From assembly GCA_023474975.1 (NCBI GenBank), contig JAMCXE010000001.1, positions 1-10,920 of the forward strand: a stretch of DNA of 10,920 nt, written 5' to 3'. The position numbers were made by a program, and so were the translations under genes. Positions 1 to 6,142 of the stretch are shown piece after piece (position 1 is the first letter of the stretch; each line of letters opens with the position of its first letter). The DNA comes from Patescibacteria group bacterium (GTDB taxonomy: Bacteria; Patescibacteriota; Minisyncoccia; UBA6257; 02-FULL-45-10c). Below the pieces are notes generated by a model, which did not search any database, was not told where the DNA came from, and worked only from the letters and a program-made list of their open reading frames with translations.

Positions 1-1187
1 TGGCTTGGCTTGGTAATGTTATCTATAGAAATCCATCGAGGGATATTTTTGTATTGGGAGTTACCGGTACTAAGGGCAAATCTACGGTCGTAGAACTGGT
101 TAACGCAATAATGGAGGGCGCCGGAAAAAGGACGGCTATAGTTTCTTCGGTAAGATTTAAGATCGGCACAGAAGAGAGAGAGAATCATACCGGCATGACG
201 ATGCCCGGAAGATTTTTTATACAGAGATTTTTAAGGGAGGCTGTTGATAAAGAGTGTCAGTATGCATTTGTCGAGGTAACTTCTCAAGGCGTTGCTCAGT
301 TTAGGGATAGATTTATAAATTTTGATGCCGGGATCTTGACCAATCTTCAGCCGGAGCATATTGAGGCTCATGGATCGTTCGAAAATTATAGGGAATGTAA
401 AATAAATTTTTTTAAGAATATTGCTCATCTTTCCTCTAAATACAATAAAACTTTTTTGATAAATAGCGATGCAAGAGACAGCGAGATGTTTTCTAGGGCT
501 GTAGTTGGATGCGGTAGAACGATATTTTATAACAAAAAGGACATAGATAAGATGAAATGGAAAATAAAGCTTTTGGGAGATTTTAATTTAGAAAATATAG
601 CGGCTGCTGTTGCTTTTGCCAGAAGTCAAAATATAGATTGGGAAACGATAAAAAATGTCATAGAGAATTTTGATGGAGTTCCCGGCCGTTTGGAATTTGT
701 TCAGAAAGATCCTTTTGCGATAGTGATTGATTATGCGCACACCCCCGATTCTTTAGAGAACGTTTATCAAGCTATAAAAAAGAATATTTCTACCAAGAAA
801 AACAAAGGAAAGATGATCTGTGTTTTGGGTTGTGCCGGAGGAGGAAGGGATTCTTGGAAGCGTCCAGTGATGGGCGAGATAGCTTCAAGATATTGTGACG
901 AAATCGTGCTTACCGATGAAGATCCTTTCGATGACGATCCCGAGATAATTGTTAATGAGATAGCCGAGGGCATAATAAAATCTTCATATAATAAGAAGTT
1001 CAAAAAAATAATGGATCGGCGCGATGCTATTAGGGATGCTATTGGAATGGCTCAAAAAAATGACGTTGTTATCGTAACGGGCAAGGGAAGTGAGCCATAT
1101 ATGCGGCTTGCCAAGAGCAGAAAAATACCCTGGAGCGAGAAAGATGTCATTAAAAATATTTTAAATGAATTAAAAATAGAAATATAA
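1..1187 (+). CDS. murE: MurE-like Mur ligase (UDP-N-acetylmuramyl-tripeptide synthetase family), 5'-truncated by window
   Basis: The frame is open to the left edge with no stop, and the codons before the TTG at 54 encode conserved family sequence, so the gene begins outside the window. The family uses ATP to add the third amino acid to UDP-MurNAc-dipeptide in cytoplasmic peptidoglycan synthesis. Counting the TTG at 54 as residue 1, visible motifs are the P-loop GTKGKST (5-11), EVTSQG (73-78), TNLQPEHIEAHG (95-106), K115 in the YRECK motif aligning with the carbamylated lysine of MurE, GDFNLENIAAA (174-184), GVPGRLEFV (207-215), DYAHTPDSLE (225-234) and GKGSE (342-346). All three Mur ligase domains are at least partly present. 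The DNPR element that binds diaminopimelate in E. coli MurE is replaced here by EDPF (288-291), so the added amino acid is uncertain. Family membership is secure; exact substrate is not. It is separated from the next gene by a palindrome starting at its stop codon. Confidence 0.88.
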   Translation, partial: AWLGNVIYRNPSRDIFVLGVTGTKGKSTVVELVNAIMEGAGKRTAIVSSVRFKIGTEERENHTGMTMPGRFFIQRFLREAVDKECQYAFVEVTSQGVAQFRDRFINFDAGILTNLQPEHIEAHGSFENYRECKINFFKNIAHLSSKYNKTFLINSDARDSEMFSRAVVGCGRTIFYNKKDIDKMKWKIKLLGDFNLENIAAAVAFARSQNIDWETIKNVIENFDGVPGRLEFVQKDPFAIVIDYAHTPDSLENVYQAIKKNISTKKNKGKMICVLGCAGGGRDSWKRPVMGEIASRYCDEIVLTDEDPFDDDPEIIVNEIAEGIIKSSYNKKFKKIMDRRDAIRDAIGMAQKNDVVIVTGKGSEPYMRLAKSRKIPWSEKDVIKNILNELKIEI

Positions 1188-1246
1188 AGGGCTTTGTCTA
1201 AAATTTATAGTTGTTTCAACGAATAAATTTTAAAAACAAAACCCTT
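1187..1246. repeat. 60-bp imperfect palindrome / long hairpin after murE-like gene
   Basis: The two arms pair over almost the full length. AAGGG (1187-1191) pairs with CCCTT (1242-1246), TTTGT (1193-1197) with ACAAA (1236-1240), a perfect 10-bp arm (1199-1208) with 1223-1232, and GTTG (1210-1213) with CAAC (1217-1220) around a TTT loop. The interruptions are one C/A mismatch (1192/1241) and small internal loops. It starts at the last base of the murE-like stop codon. No T tract follows the right arm, so it is not a classical intrinsic terminator on the + strand, although it could stall polymerase or protect the mRNA 3' end. It could also be a small mobile or repetitive palindrome. The structure was found by eye; no folding energy was computed. 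Confidence 0.75.
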
Positions 1247-1261
1247 ACCCGCCTAAATTTT

Positions 1262-1414
1262 ATGTATTATTATGTTTATGTTTATGTTTTGCCAAGTAAA
1301 CGGGACGGTGGTCTCTATGTCGGTTATACTGATAATATAAACAGAAGAGTATTGGAATATAACTATGAAGCGGAAAAAATATCTCAAAACAGGTTGAGGG
1401 GAGGAATTATTTAA
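1262..1414 (+). CDS. Truncated GIY-YIG nuclease-like ORF (probable remnant)
   Basis: The frame encodes 50 residues from ATG 1262. It shows the GIY half-motif (YVYVYVLPS), the YIG equivalent LYVGYTDN and the conserved arginine region NRRVLEYN. These are the first two strands and first helix of the small UvrC-type nuclease fold. Complete members of this short family are about 80-100 residues and continue with a Y-E-A/S-F strand carrying the catalytic glutamate and a C-terminal helix. Here the frame stops soon after EYN, so the glutamate is absent. The other two forward frames just downstream give no recognisable continuation. An earlier in-frame start at 1211 lies inside the palindrome and adds residues unlike the family, so 1262 is preferred. 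No Shine-Dalgarno is visible. It is probably a decayed gene, less likely a functional minimal domain. Confidence 0.6.
   Translation: MYYYVYVYVLPSKRDGGLYVGYTDNINRRVLEYNYEAEKISQNRLRGGII
1271..1288 (+). repeat. Three tandem copies of hexamer TATGTT
   Basis: TATGTT occurs three times back to back within the first codons of the GIY-YIG frame and encodes alternating Tyr-Val. Relatives usually have a shorter YYVYVL start, so slippage may have lengthened this strand by one or more dipeptides. Confidence 0.7.
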
Positions 1415-1495
1415 ATAAAATTTTGACGGGTGCTCAAGTTTGTAGATAATTTACAGTCGCTACAAAATGAGCTCGAAAAATTATACAAACTTGGC

Positions 1496-2836
1496 ATGAA
1501 ACTTACTTTTTTTGGCGGAATAAAAGAGGTAACCGGTTCTAATTATATGATAGAGAGCGGAGGGGTAAAGATACTTATCGATTGCGGTTTAAAGCAGAGC
1601 GGGCATTTTGCCGATCCAGAGAACTGGGATCCATTTCCTTATGACCTTAATGAGATTTCGGCGGTTTTCGTAACTCATGCCCATATTGATCATACTGGTC
1701 GGCTTCCAAAATTGATCAGGGATGGATATCGCGGAAAGATCTATTCGACTCCACCAACAAAAGATTTTGCGCAGCTGCTTTTATTGGATTCCGAGAATAT
1801 TTTGCAGAAAGAAGCGGAGCAGCATAGCAGGGAACAGCTTTATTTAGCAGACGATGTTATGGAGCTAATGACCCGCTGGGAGGGGCTCGAATATTATAGG
1901 GATTTTAATATTGGTGGAATAAAAGTAAAACTTTACAATGCCGGTCATATTTTGGGTTCCAGCATAATTGAAGTGGAGGCTGACGGCAAGAAAATTTTGT
2001 TTACCGGAGATCTCGGTAATAATCCTCCCCCGATTATTAAAGGCACGGATTTTTTTGAAGAGGCTGATTATTGCGTGATCGAGTCTGCCTATGGGGCGCG
2101 TATTCATGAGCCGACTCAGCCAGGGATTATAGAGGATCTGATCGAAGACGTGGCCAAGTTTAGAAGCGTTTTGATGATACCTGCATTTGCAATGGAGCGC
2201 ACCCAGAAATTACTTTATGAAATGAATGGCTTGTTCAAAGAAGGACGCGTGCCCAGAATCCCGGTTTTTTTGGATAGCCCTCTCGCGATAGAGGTTACCG
2301 ATATTTATAAAAAGTATACAGATTATTTCAATGAAGAAACATTGAAAGAGGTTGATGGCCATTTTTCTCTTTTTGATTTTCCCGGACTTCAAAAAACTTT
2401 AACAACAGAAGAGTCTAAAAGCATTAATAGTGTTCCTCCTCCAAAAGTAATAATTGCCGGGTCTGGAATGTCTCAGGGCGGCAGAATACTTCATCATGAA
2501 ATGAGATATCTATCCGATCCTAAAAGTATAATTCTTTTCGTTGGTTATCAAAGTAAGGGTTCTTTGGGTAGAAAAATAAAGGAAGGGGCTCCTTCGGTTA
2601 AAATACACGGAGAGGACGTTAATGTTAAATGTCGGATCGTTTCGATCGAAAGCTATTCTGCTCATGCCGATCAGAAGCAGCTCTTGGCGTGGCTGGAACC
2701 AATGAAATTTGATCTTAAAAATGTTTTCGTGGTTCAAGGAGATGACGAGGGTAGCTCTGTTTTGGTAAATAAAATAAAAGATCAATTGGCGATACGCGCA
2801 GAAATTCCGGAGGGAGGAAAAACTTACGAATTATAA
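1496..2836 (+). CDS. Metallo-beta-lactamase/beta-CASP family ribonuclease (CPSF73/Ysh1-like)
   Basis: A 446-residue cytoplasmic protein expected to be a zinc-dependent RNase acting as endo- and/or exonuclease in RNA maturation or decay. With ATG 1496 as residue 1, the MBL motifs are HAHIDH (61-66), H151 in AGHILGSS and D172 in TGDLG. The beta-CASP elements are E196 in ESAYG, the GSGMSQGG segment with H333/H334, and H390 in SYSAHADQ. A C-terminal RMMBL-type segment ends with VVQGDDEG followed by a final helix. All expected metal ligands are present and the length is usual for the family. An in-frame GTG at 1430 would add 22 residues, just after an in-frame TGA at 1424. I prefer ATG 1496 because the typical family N-terminus (MKLTFFGGIKEVTGSN) begins there. 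Neither start has a convincing ribosome-binding site. Whether RNA or another substrate is cut in this lineage is inferred. Confidence 0.9.
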   Translation: MKLTFFGGIKEVTGSNYMIESGGVKILIDCGLKQSGHFADPENWDPFPYDLNEISAVFVTHAHIDHTGRLPKLIRDGYRGKIYSTPPTKDFAQLLLLDSENILQKEAEQHSREQLYLADDVMELMTRWEGLEYYRDFNIGGIKVKLYNAGHILGSSIIEVEADGKKILFTGDLGNNPPPIIKGTDFFEEADYCVIESAYGARIHEPTQPGIIEDLIEDVAKFRSVLMIPAFAMERTQKLLYEMNGLFKEGRVPRIPVFLDSPLAIEVTDIYKKYTDYFNEETLKEVDGHFSLFDFPGLQKTLTTEESKSINSVPPPKVIIAGSGMSQGGRILHHEMRYLSDPKSIILFVGYQSKGSLGRKIKEGAPSVKIHGEDVNVKCRIVSIESYSAHADQKQLLAWLEPMKFDLKNVFVVQGDDEGSSVLVNKIKDQLAIRAEIPEGGKTYEL

Positions 2837-2863
2837 AAATTGAAAGCACGAGTATCTAAGTGA

Positions 2864-2892
2864 TGGAAAGTGACGGATCAAAATGTTATAAT
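2864..2892 (+). promoter_or_regulatory. Predicted sigma70-type promoter with extended -10
   Basis: A perfect TATAAT (2887-2892) is preceded by TG one base upstream (TGTTATAAT), which is an extended -10. The hexamer TGGAAA (2864-2869) lies 17 bp upstream and matches four of six bases of TTGACA. Transcription would start near 2899, leaving a leader of about 64 nt before ATG 2963. It is likely the promoter for the SLOG gene and perhaps the genes behind it. Confidence 0.6.
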
Positions 2893-2962
2893 TAACTTAA
2901 TTAAAAAATCTTATCGAGGATTATAAAATTTAGTTTTTTATTTTTAAATCTAAACTCGAAAC

Positions 2963-3556
2963 ATGGCTATAAAATTAAGTAAAAGAGAGCATCTAAAATA
3001 TAAAATATGTATTTCTGGTGCAGCTGATACAGGTCACTGCTCTGTCGATGCCGCAGAAAAAGCTGAAGAGCTTGGCAGGGAAATTGCCAGGCGGGGAATG
3101 GTTTTGGTGACTGGTGCGACTGTTGGAATTCCGTATTGGGCCGCTAAGGGAGCAAAAGAAGAGGGCGGCATCGTTTTTGGTATATCTCCGGCAGCTTCAG
3201 AAACTGCACATATCAAGACATATCACCTGCCGACTGATTATCACGATATTATTATGTATACGGGATTTGAATATTCCGGAAGAAATTTGCTTTTAATACG
3301 CTCTTCTGATGCCGTTATCACCGTTTGTGGAAGAATGGGGACTTTAAATGAGTTTACTATCGGATTTGAAGATCAAAAGCCTCAGGGTGTTTTAGAGGGA
3401 ACGGGTGGAACGGCTGATGAATTAAGGGGTATCGTTGAAAAAATGAATCGTGGTCCGGGTAGGGTTGTTTATTCTAAGGATATCGGCGATCTATTAGATA
3501 AGGTTGTAGCTGAAATACAAAAGGATAAAAAAGCTAATGGTTTTAAAAGGGGTTAG
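2963..3556 (+). CDS. LOG/SLOG-family Rossmann protein (TIGR00725-like)
   Basis: A 197-residue protein with the Rossmann-like fold of the LOG/SLOG superfamily, which binds nucleotides or nucleotide-derived ligands. Visible elements are a first strand KICISGAADTG (14-24), the helix AEKAEELGREIARRGM, the second strand VLVTGATVGIPYWAAKGA (47-64), GRN (106-108) followed by LLLIRSSDAVIT (109-120), and CGRMGTLNE (122-130). The last occupies the place of the PGGxGTxxE phosphate-binding motif. The first glycine-pair position is changed (CGR for PGG), while the GT and glutamate are kept. This resembles the TIGR00725-type branch rather than cytokinin-activating LOG enzymes, so a phosphoribohydrolase activity should not be assumed. 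The likely promoter lies 71-99 bp upstream; no Shine-Dalgarno is seen. The downstream lysine-rich gene follows after about 40 bp, so they may be co-transcribed. Biological role unknown. Confidence 0.75.
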   Translation: MAIKLSKREHLKYKICISGAADTGHCSVDAAEKAEELGREIARRGMVLVTGATVGIPYWAAKGAKEEGGIVFGISPAASETAHIKTYHLPTDYHDIIMYTGFEYSGRNLLLIRSSDAVITVCGRMGTLNEFTIGFEDQKPQGVLEGTGGTADELRGIVEKMNRGPGRVVYSKDIGDLLDKVVAEIQKDKKANGFKRG

Positions 3557-3596
3557 GCTTAAAAATTATTCATTAATAATTAATGCAATAAAAAGT

Positions 3597-3986
3597 ATGG
3601 TAAATAAAAAAGTAAAAAAATCTTCTAAAAAGAAAACGATAAAAAAAGTCGCAAAGAAGGTCATAAAAAAGTCGGTTAAAAAAATAATCAAAAAAAGATC
3701 GAAAGTATCGCCAAAGAAAGTCGTCTATAAAGCCGCGATCAAAAGAAAGCCTATCGGAGAAGTTACTCATTTTTATGACAAGATCTGTGTTGCGGTAGTG
3801 AAATTCAATGAGGGCGTCGCAGTTGGAGACGAAATTTGCTTTGAGGGTCCTCAGGGAACGTTTTCTCAGGTATTAGATTCTATGCAGTATGAGCACGAAT
3901 CAATTCCTAAGGCTAAAAAGGGTCAAGAAGTTGGCGTAAAAACCAAGAAGCCTGTTAGGGATGGGCATAAAGTCTACCGCGCCTAA
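3597..3986 (+). CDS. Lysine-rich N-terminal tail fused to EF-Tu domain-II-like beta-barrel
   Basis: A 129-residue protein from ATG 3597. Residues 1-51 contain 23 lysines and two arginines, arranged largely as KKxx repeats like histone H1-type or AlgP-like tails and likely to bind nucleic acid. From about residue 52 (PIGEVTHFYDK) the sequence is a small beta-barrel like domain II of translation GTPases, as in short 'translation elongation factor-like' proteins. Recognisable segments are VAVVKFNEGVAVGDEICFEG, a QVLDSMQ strand and GQEVGVKTKKPVRDGHKVYR. There is no GTPase domain. An in-frame ATG at 3537 would overlap the upstream gene and add 20 residues unlike either domain, so 3597 is chosen. 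Localisation is expected at RNA, ribosomes or nucleoid; which of these is unknown. Confidence 0.75.
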   Translation: MVNKKVKKSSKKKTIKKVAKKVIKKSVKKIIKKRSKVSPKKVVYKAAIKRKPIGEVTHFYDKICVAVVKFNEGVAVGDEICFEGPQGTFSQVLDSMQYEHESIPKAKKGQEVGVKTKKPVRDGHKVYRA

Positions 3987-4001
3987 GACCGCACAGCTTA
4001 T

Positions 4002-5126
4002 ATGTTCAAAAAGTTTCTATTGCCGGCCAGTATGCTGGCGGGCACGATAATAGGGGCGGGGATGTTCTCCCTGCCTTTTGTTTTTAAGAGGGCCGGACTT
4101 CCCCTTAGTTTTCTTATTCTTTTTTTATTTTCGTTAATTTATGTTTTTGTTTATTTTTTATATTCGGACGTGATATTGCGCACGGGATCGGAACATAGAC
4201 TCTTGGGTTACGCAAGGATATATTTTGGCAGGGTCGGATTTTGGTCTGCAATAGTAATAGGTTTGTTACAATTATTCTTTATTCTGACCGTTTATCTCAT
4301 TCTCGCTCCAAGTTTTTCTCAGCTTATTTTTGGCGGAAGCTATGGGTATAATTTTTTATTTTTTTGGATGATCGGTTCCGTGTTGCTGCTACTTGGTACA
4401 AAAAAGATTGCGGGCGTAGAATTTTTTATTGTTACCGGAATTTTATTGATAATCGTTTTGGTTTTTTTTAGTGGCTTGGCTAAGATAGGCTCTTATGGTT
4501 TTTACGGTATTGGTTCTCAAAACAATGTTCTGACCGTTATTGGACCGGCGCTTTTTTCTCTTTCCGGGGTATTATTTATTCCGGAAATAATCACTTATTT
4601 TAAAAAATCTGATATCTCTTTAAGATTTTTAAAGAGAAGTTTGCTGCTTGGAAGTTTTATGCCCGCGATCGCATACTCGGCTTTTGTTTTGGGAATAATT
4701 GGAATTTCAAGCATTGTTTCCGAAGATGCGATTGGGGGTCTTATGGGCAATGTTCCATTTTGGACAACTGCGGTGTTGGGTGTTTTAGGCTTTTTCTCTC
4801 TGTTGAGTAGCTATGCTCTCACGGGATTAAACATAAGGCATACACTTGAATACGATCTTTCTGTAAAGCGGGCAATGGCTGAGATCTTGATCATTTTTAT
4901 CCCGCCAGCTATCTATTTTTTAGGGTTTAAGGATTTTGTGAATACAGTCTCTTTTGTGGGATCGATGTTCATACCTATGGAAATTATTTTTTTGATATTA
5001 ATATGGTGGAGAATGGACAAGCTTATGCCCGAGAACGAGTATTTTGACCGCAGGATTATAAAGGCTGGTTCGCCACTGCTATTCATCGGCTTCTCGGCTT
5101 TTTTGATTTATTTATTTGTGCGATAA
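4002..5126 (+). CDS. Aromatic amino acid permease-like transporter (HAAAP/APC superfamily)
   Basis: A 374-residue integral membrane protein with about 11 predicted helices (near 6-30, 34-56, 80-103, 116-135, 137-158, 178-198, 214-238, 250-270, 286-307, 312-335 and 350-372). The first helix carries the unwound-helix signature AGTIIGAGMFSLP (13-25), close to the AGTTIGAGMLALP pattern of TyrP/Mtr-type permeases. Helix 6 has GPALFSLSGVLFIPEI, matching the second substrate/ion region. Such proteins import tryptophan, tyrosine or related amino acids, coupled to a cation gradient. Uptake would suit an organism with limited amino acid biosynthesis, but substrate and coupling ion cannot be read from the sequence. 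It starts 15 bp after the preceding stop with no Shine-Dalgarno, so transcription may be continuous from upstream. Confidence 0.8.
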   Translation: MFKKFLLPASMLAGTIIGAGMFSLPFVFKRAGLPLSFLILFLFSLIYVFVYFLYSDVILRTGSEHRLLGYARIYFGRVGFWSAIVIGLLQLFFILTVYLILAPSFSQLIFGGSYGYNFLFFWMIGSVLLLLGTKKIAGVEFFIVTGILLIIVLVFFSGLAKIGSYGFYGIGSQNNVLTVIGPALFSLSGVLFIPEIITYFKKSDISLRFLKRSLLLGSFMPAIAYSAFVLGIIGISSIVSEDAIGGLMGNVPFWTTAVLGVLGFFSLLSSYALTGLNIRHTLEYDLSVKRAMAEILIIFIPPAIYFLGFKDFVNTVSFVGSMFIPMEIIFLILIWWRMDKLMPENEYFDRRIIKAGSPLLFIGFSAFLIYLFVR

Positions 5127-5156
5127 TGAATATTATTAAAATAATCTAATTTAAAT

Positions 5157-5663
5157 ATGCCAAAACCAAATAAATCGTCAGTTAGAGAAAGCAGGCCGAT
5201 AAAAAACGAGCACGAAAGAGAAGAATTCGGTCCGGGAAAAGAGGGCTTGGTAATTTGCCCCGTTTGCAAGGCTGTTTATTATAAAAAGTCTTGGCATCAC
5301 GGCACCGTTCATTTTGAGGGGAGGGAGAATACGCCTGTTAAGTTCGAGCTTTGCCCGGCGGATCAAATGATAAAAAATAAGCAGTATGAAGGAAAGATCA
5401 TTGTAAGGAATGTTCCGAAAGAATTAGAAGCGGAAATGATCAGTCTGATAAAAAATGCGGGCGATCAAGCCTATGAAAGAGATGCTATGCATAGATTGAT
5501 AAGCATCGATAAAGTTGCGGGAGAACTCGTGGCTCTTACAACAGAAAATGAACTGGCGGCTAGTATAGCTAAAAAAATAGGCGATGCTCATAATAAAGCT
5601 AAGGTAAAAATAGCCTACAAGGCTGAGCCAAGCGATGTTTGTTTAGCCGTTGTGGAATTTTAA
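5157..5663 (+). CDS. BCAM0308/NMD3-like zinc-ribbon protein
   Basis: A 168-residue soluble protein. After a charged N-terminus (1-30) comes a ribbon with C34-P-V-C37 followed by AVYYKKSWHH and a second element C66-P-A-D69. The rest contains a segment around AYERDAMHRLISIDK (105-119) and a final alpha/beta domain (GELVALTTENELAASIAKKIGD, then KVKIAYKA and VCLAVVEF). This order resembles BCAM0308-family proteins and the N-terminal part of the ribosome export adaptor NMD3: ribbon, then HxLxRI-type strand, then TTxxxLAxxIG helix. The usual fourth metal cysteine is an aspartate here. Function is unknown; RNA or ribosome association is only suggested by the NMD3 resemblance. It lies 30 bp after the permease and 11 bp before the next membrane protein gene. 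Confidence 0.55.
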   Translation: MPKPNKSSVRESRPIKNEHEREEFGPGKEGLVICPVCKAVYYKKSWHHGTVHFEGRENTPVKFELCPADQMIKNKQYEGKIIVRNVPKELEAEMISLIKNAGDQAYERDAMHRLISIDKVAGELVALTTENELAASIAKKIGDAHNKAKVKIAYKAEPSDVCLAVVEF

Positions 5664-5674
5664 AATCTACGATC

Positions 5675-6010
5675 ATGCTTCAATACGTATTTTCTTTTAT
5701 TGTCGGGGGATTGGTGACTACCGCAATCGTTTATTTTGAGGCGAGCGGTCTTCCCTTGCTTTCGCGTCTTGCAGCGCTAGTTCCCGTGTTTACTTGGTTG
5801 GCATATTTGCTTATGGGCGATATTTCCGGTCCGAAGGAAATTTCCAGTCACGCTCTATTTGTCTTGTTGGGAACTTTGGTGGCCTGGGTACCGTATATGT
5901 TTACGATATACTATATGGCTCCAAGGATCGGTTCAGTGAAGGCGGTATTGTTGGGAATTTTAGTGTTTCTTATTTTGGCAATAATTTTTATAAAGATCTA
6001 TAAAATATAA
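5675..6010 (+). CDS. Small four-helix membrane protein, DUF3147/GlpM-like
   Basis: A 111-residue hydrophobic protein from ATG 5675 with four likely helices (about 2-21, 29-48, 59-82 and 88-109). The pattern FIVGGLVTTAIVYFEASG at the start, AALVPVF in helix 2 and KAVLLGILVFLI in helix 4 resembles the DUF3147/GlpM family, whose biochemical role is not well defined. An in-frame ATG at 5639 overlaps the upstream gene and adds 12 residues (MFSRCGILKSTI) that would precede a complete first helix, so 5675 is chosen. The stop is only 9 bp before the mature tRNA start, which implies a shared transcript. Confidence 0.6.
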   Translation: MLQYVFSFIVGGLVTTAIVYFEASGLPLLSRLAALVPVFTWLAYLLMGDISGPKEISSHALFVLLGTLVAWVPYMFTIYYMAPRIGSVKAVLLGILVFLILAIIFIKIYKI

Positions 6011-6019
6011 AGTGCCAAC

Positions 6020-6091
6020 GCCCTTGTAGTTTAACGGATAGAATGCCTCCCTCCGAAGGAGGCGGTGGCCGTTCAATTCGGCCCGAGGGCA
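6020..6091 (+). tRNA. tRNA-Arg (anticodon CCG)
   Basis: Cloverleaf built by hand. Acceptor GCCCTTG (6020-6026) pairs with CGAGGGC (6084-6090), including one U-G pair. D arm is GTTT (6029-6032)/GAAT (6041-6044) with GG in the loop. Anticodon stem is CCTCC (6046-6050)/GGAGG (6058-6062) with loop CTCCGAA, giving CCG at 6053-6055, which reads CGG (Arg). The variable loop has four bases. T arm is GGCCG (6067-6071)/CGGCC (6079-6083) with loop TTCAATT. The discriminator is A6091. CCA is not encoded (the following bases are CAT), so the 3' end needs CCA addition. Confidence 0.95.
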
Positions 6092-6093
6092 CA

Positions 6094-6100
6094 TTTTTTT
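6094..6100 (+). terminator. T7 tract after tRNA-Arg, possible terminator
   Basis: Seven T residues start three bases after the discriminator. The GC-rich acceptor and T arms directly upstream could act as the termination stem, ending the transcript that covers the DUF3147-like gene and the tRNA. No separate hairpin exists. Confidence 0.4.
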
Positions 6101-6130
6101 GAGGCAGTACTTCAAATACTTATTTTGCTA

Positions 6131-6136
6131 TATAAT
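6131..6136 (+). promoter_or_regulatory. Predicted -10 element; possible leaderless start
   Basis: A perfect TATAAT sits six bases before ATG 6143. With the usual 6-8 bp from -10 to the first transcribed base, transcription would begin at or near the A of the start codon, giving a leaderless mRNA. The -35 region is weak: TACTTC at 17 bp spacing, or TTCAAA at 14 bp. The element follows the T tract of the tRNA, so it would start a new unit. Confidence 0.45.
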
Positions 6137-6142
6137 TAAAAT

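Noticed and set aside
1211..1261. In-frame upstream start for the GIY-YIG frame
   Set aside because: It lies inside the palindrome and adds residues that do not match the family, whose domain begins at the MYYYVYV segment.
1430..1495. GTG start adding 22 residues to the beta-CASP protein
   Set aside because: The family N-terminus begins at ATG 1496. The extra residues match nothing and have no ribosome-binding site, though they cannot be fully excluded.
2510..2785. Minus-strand reading frame inside the beta-CASP gene
   Set aside because: It lies entirely within a well-supported gene and shows no recognisable domain.
3537..3596. Upstream ATG for the lysine-rich protein
   Set aside because: It overlaps the SLOG gene's end and adds a non-lysine-rich segment unlike either domain.
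3600..3715. Short A-rich repeats considered as a CRISPR or tandem array
   Set aside because: They are lysine codons in a coding frame, without regular repeat-spacer structure.
3573..3770. Minus-strand reading frame rich in Phe, Tyr, Arg and Asp
   Set aside because: It is the antisense of the lysine codon repeats, with no start context or family resemblance.
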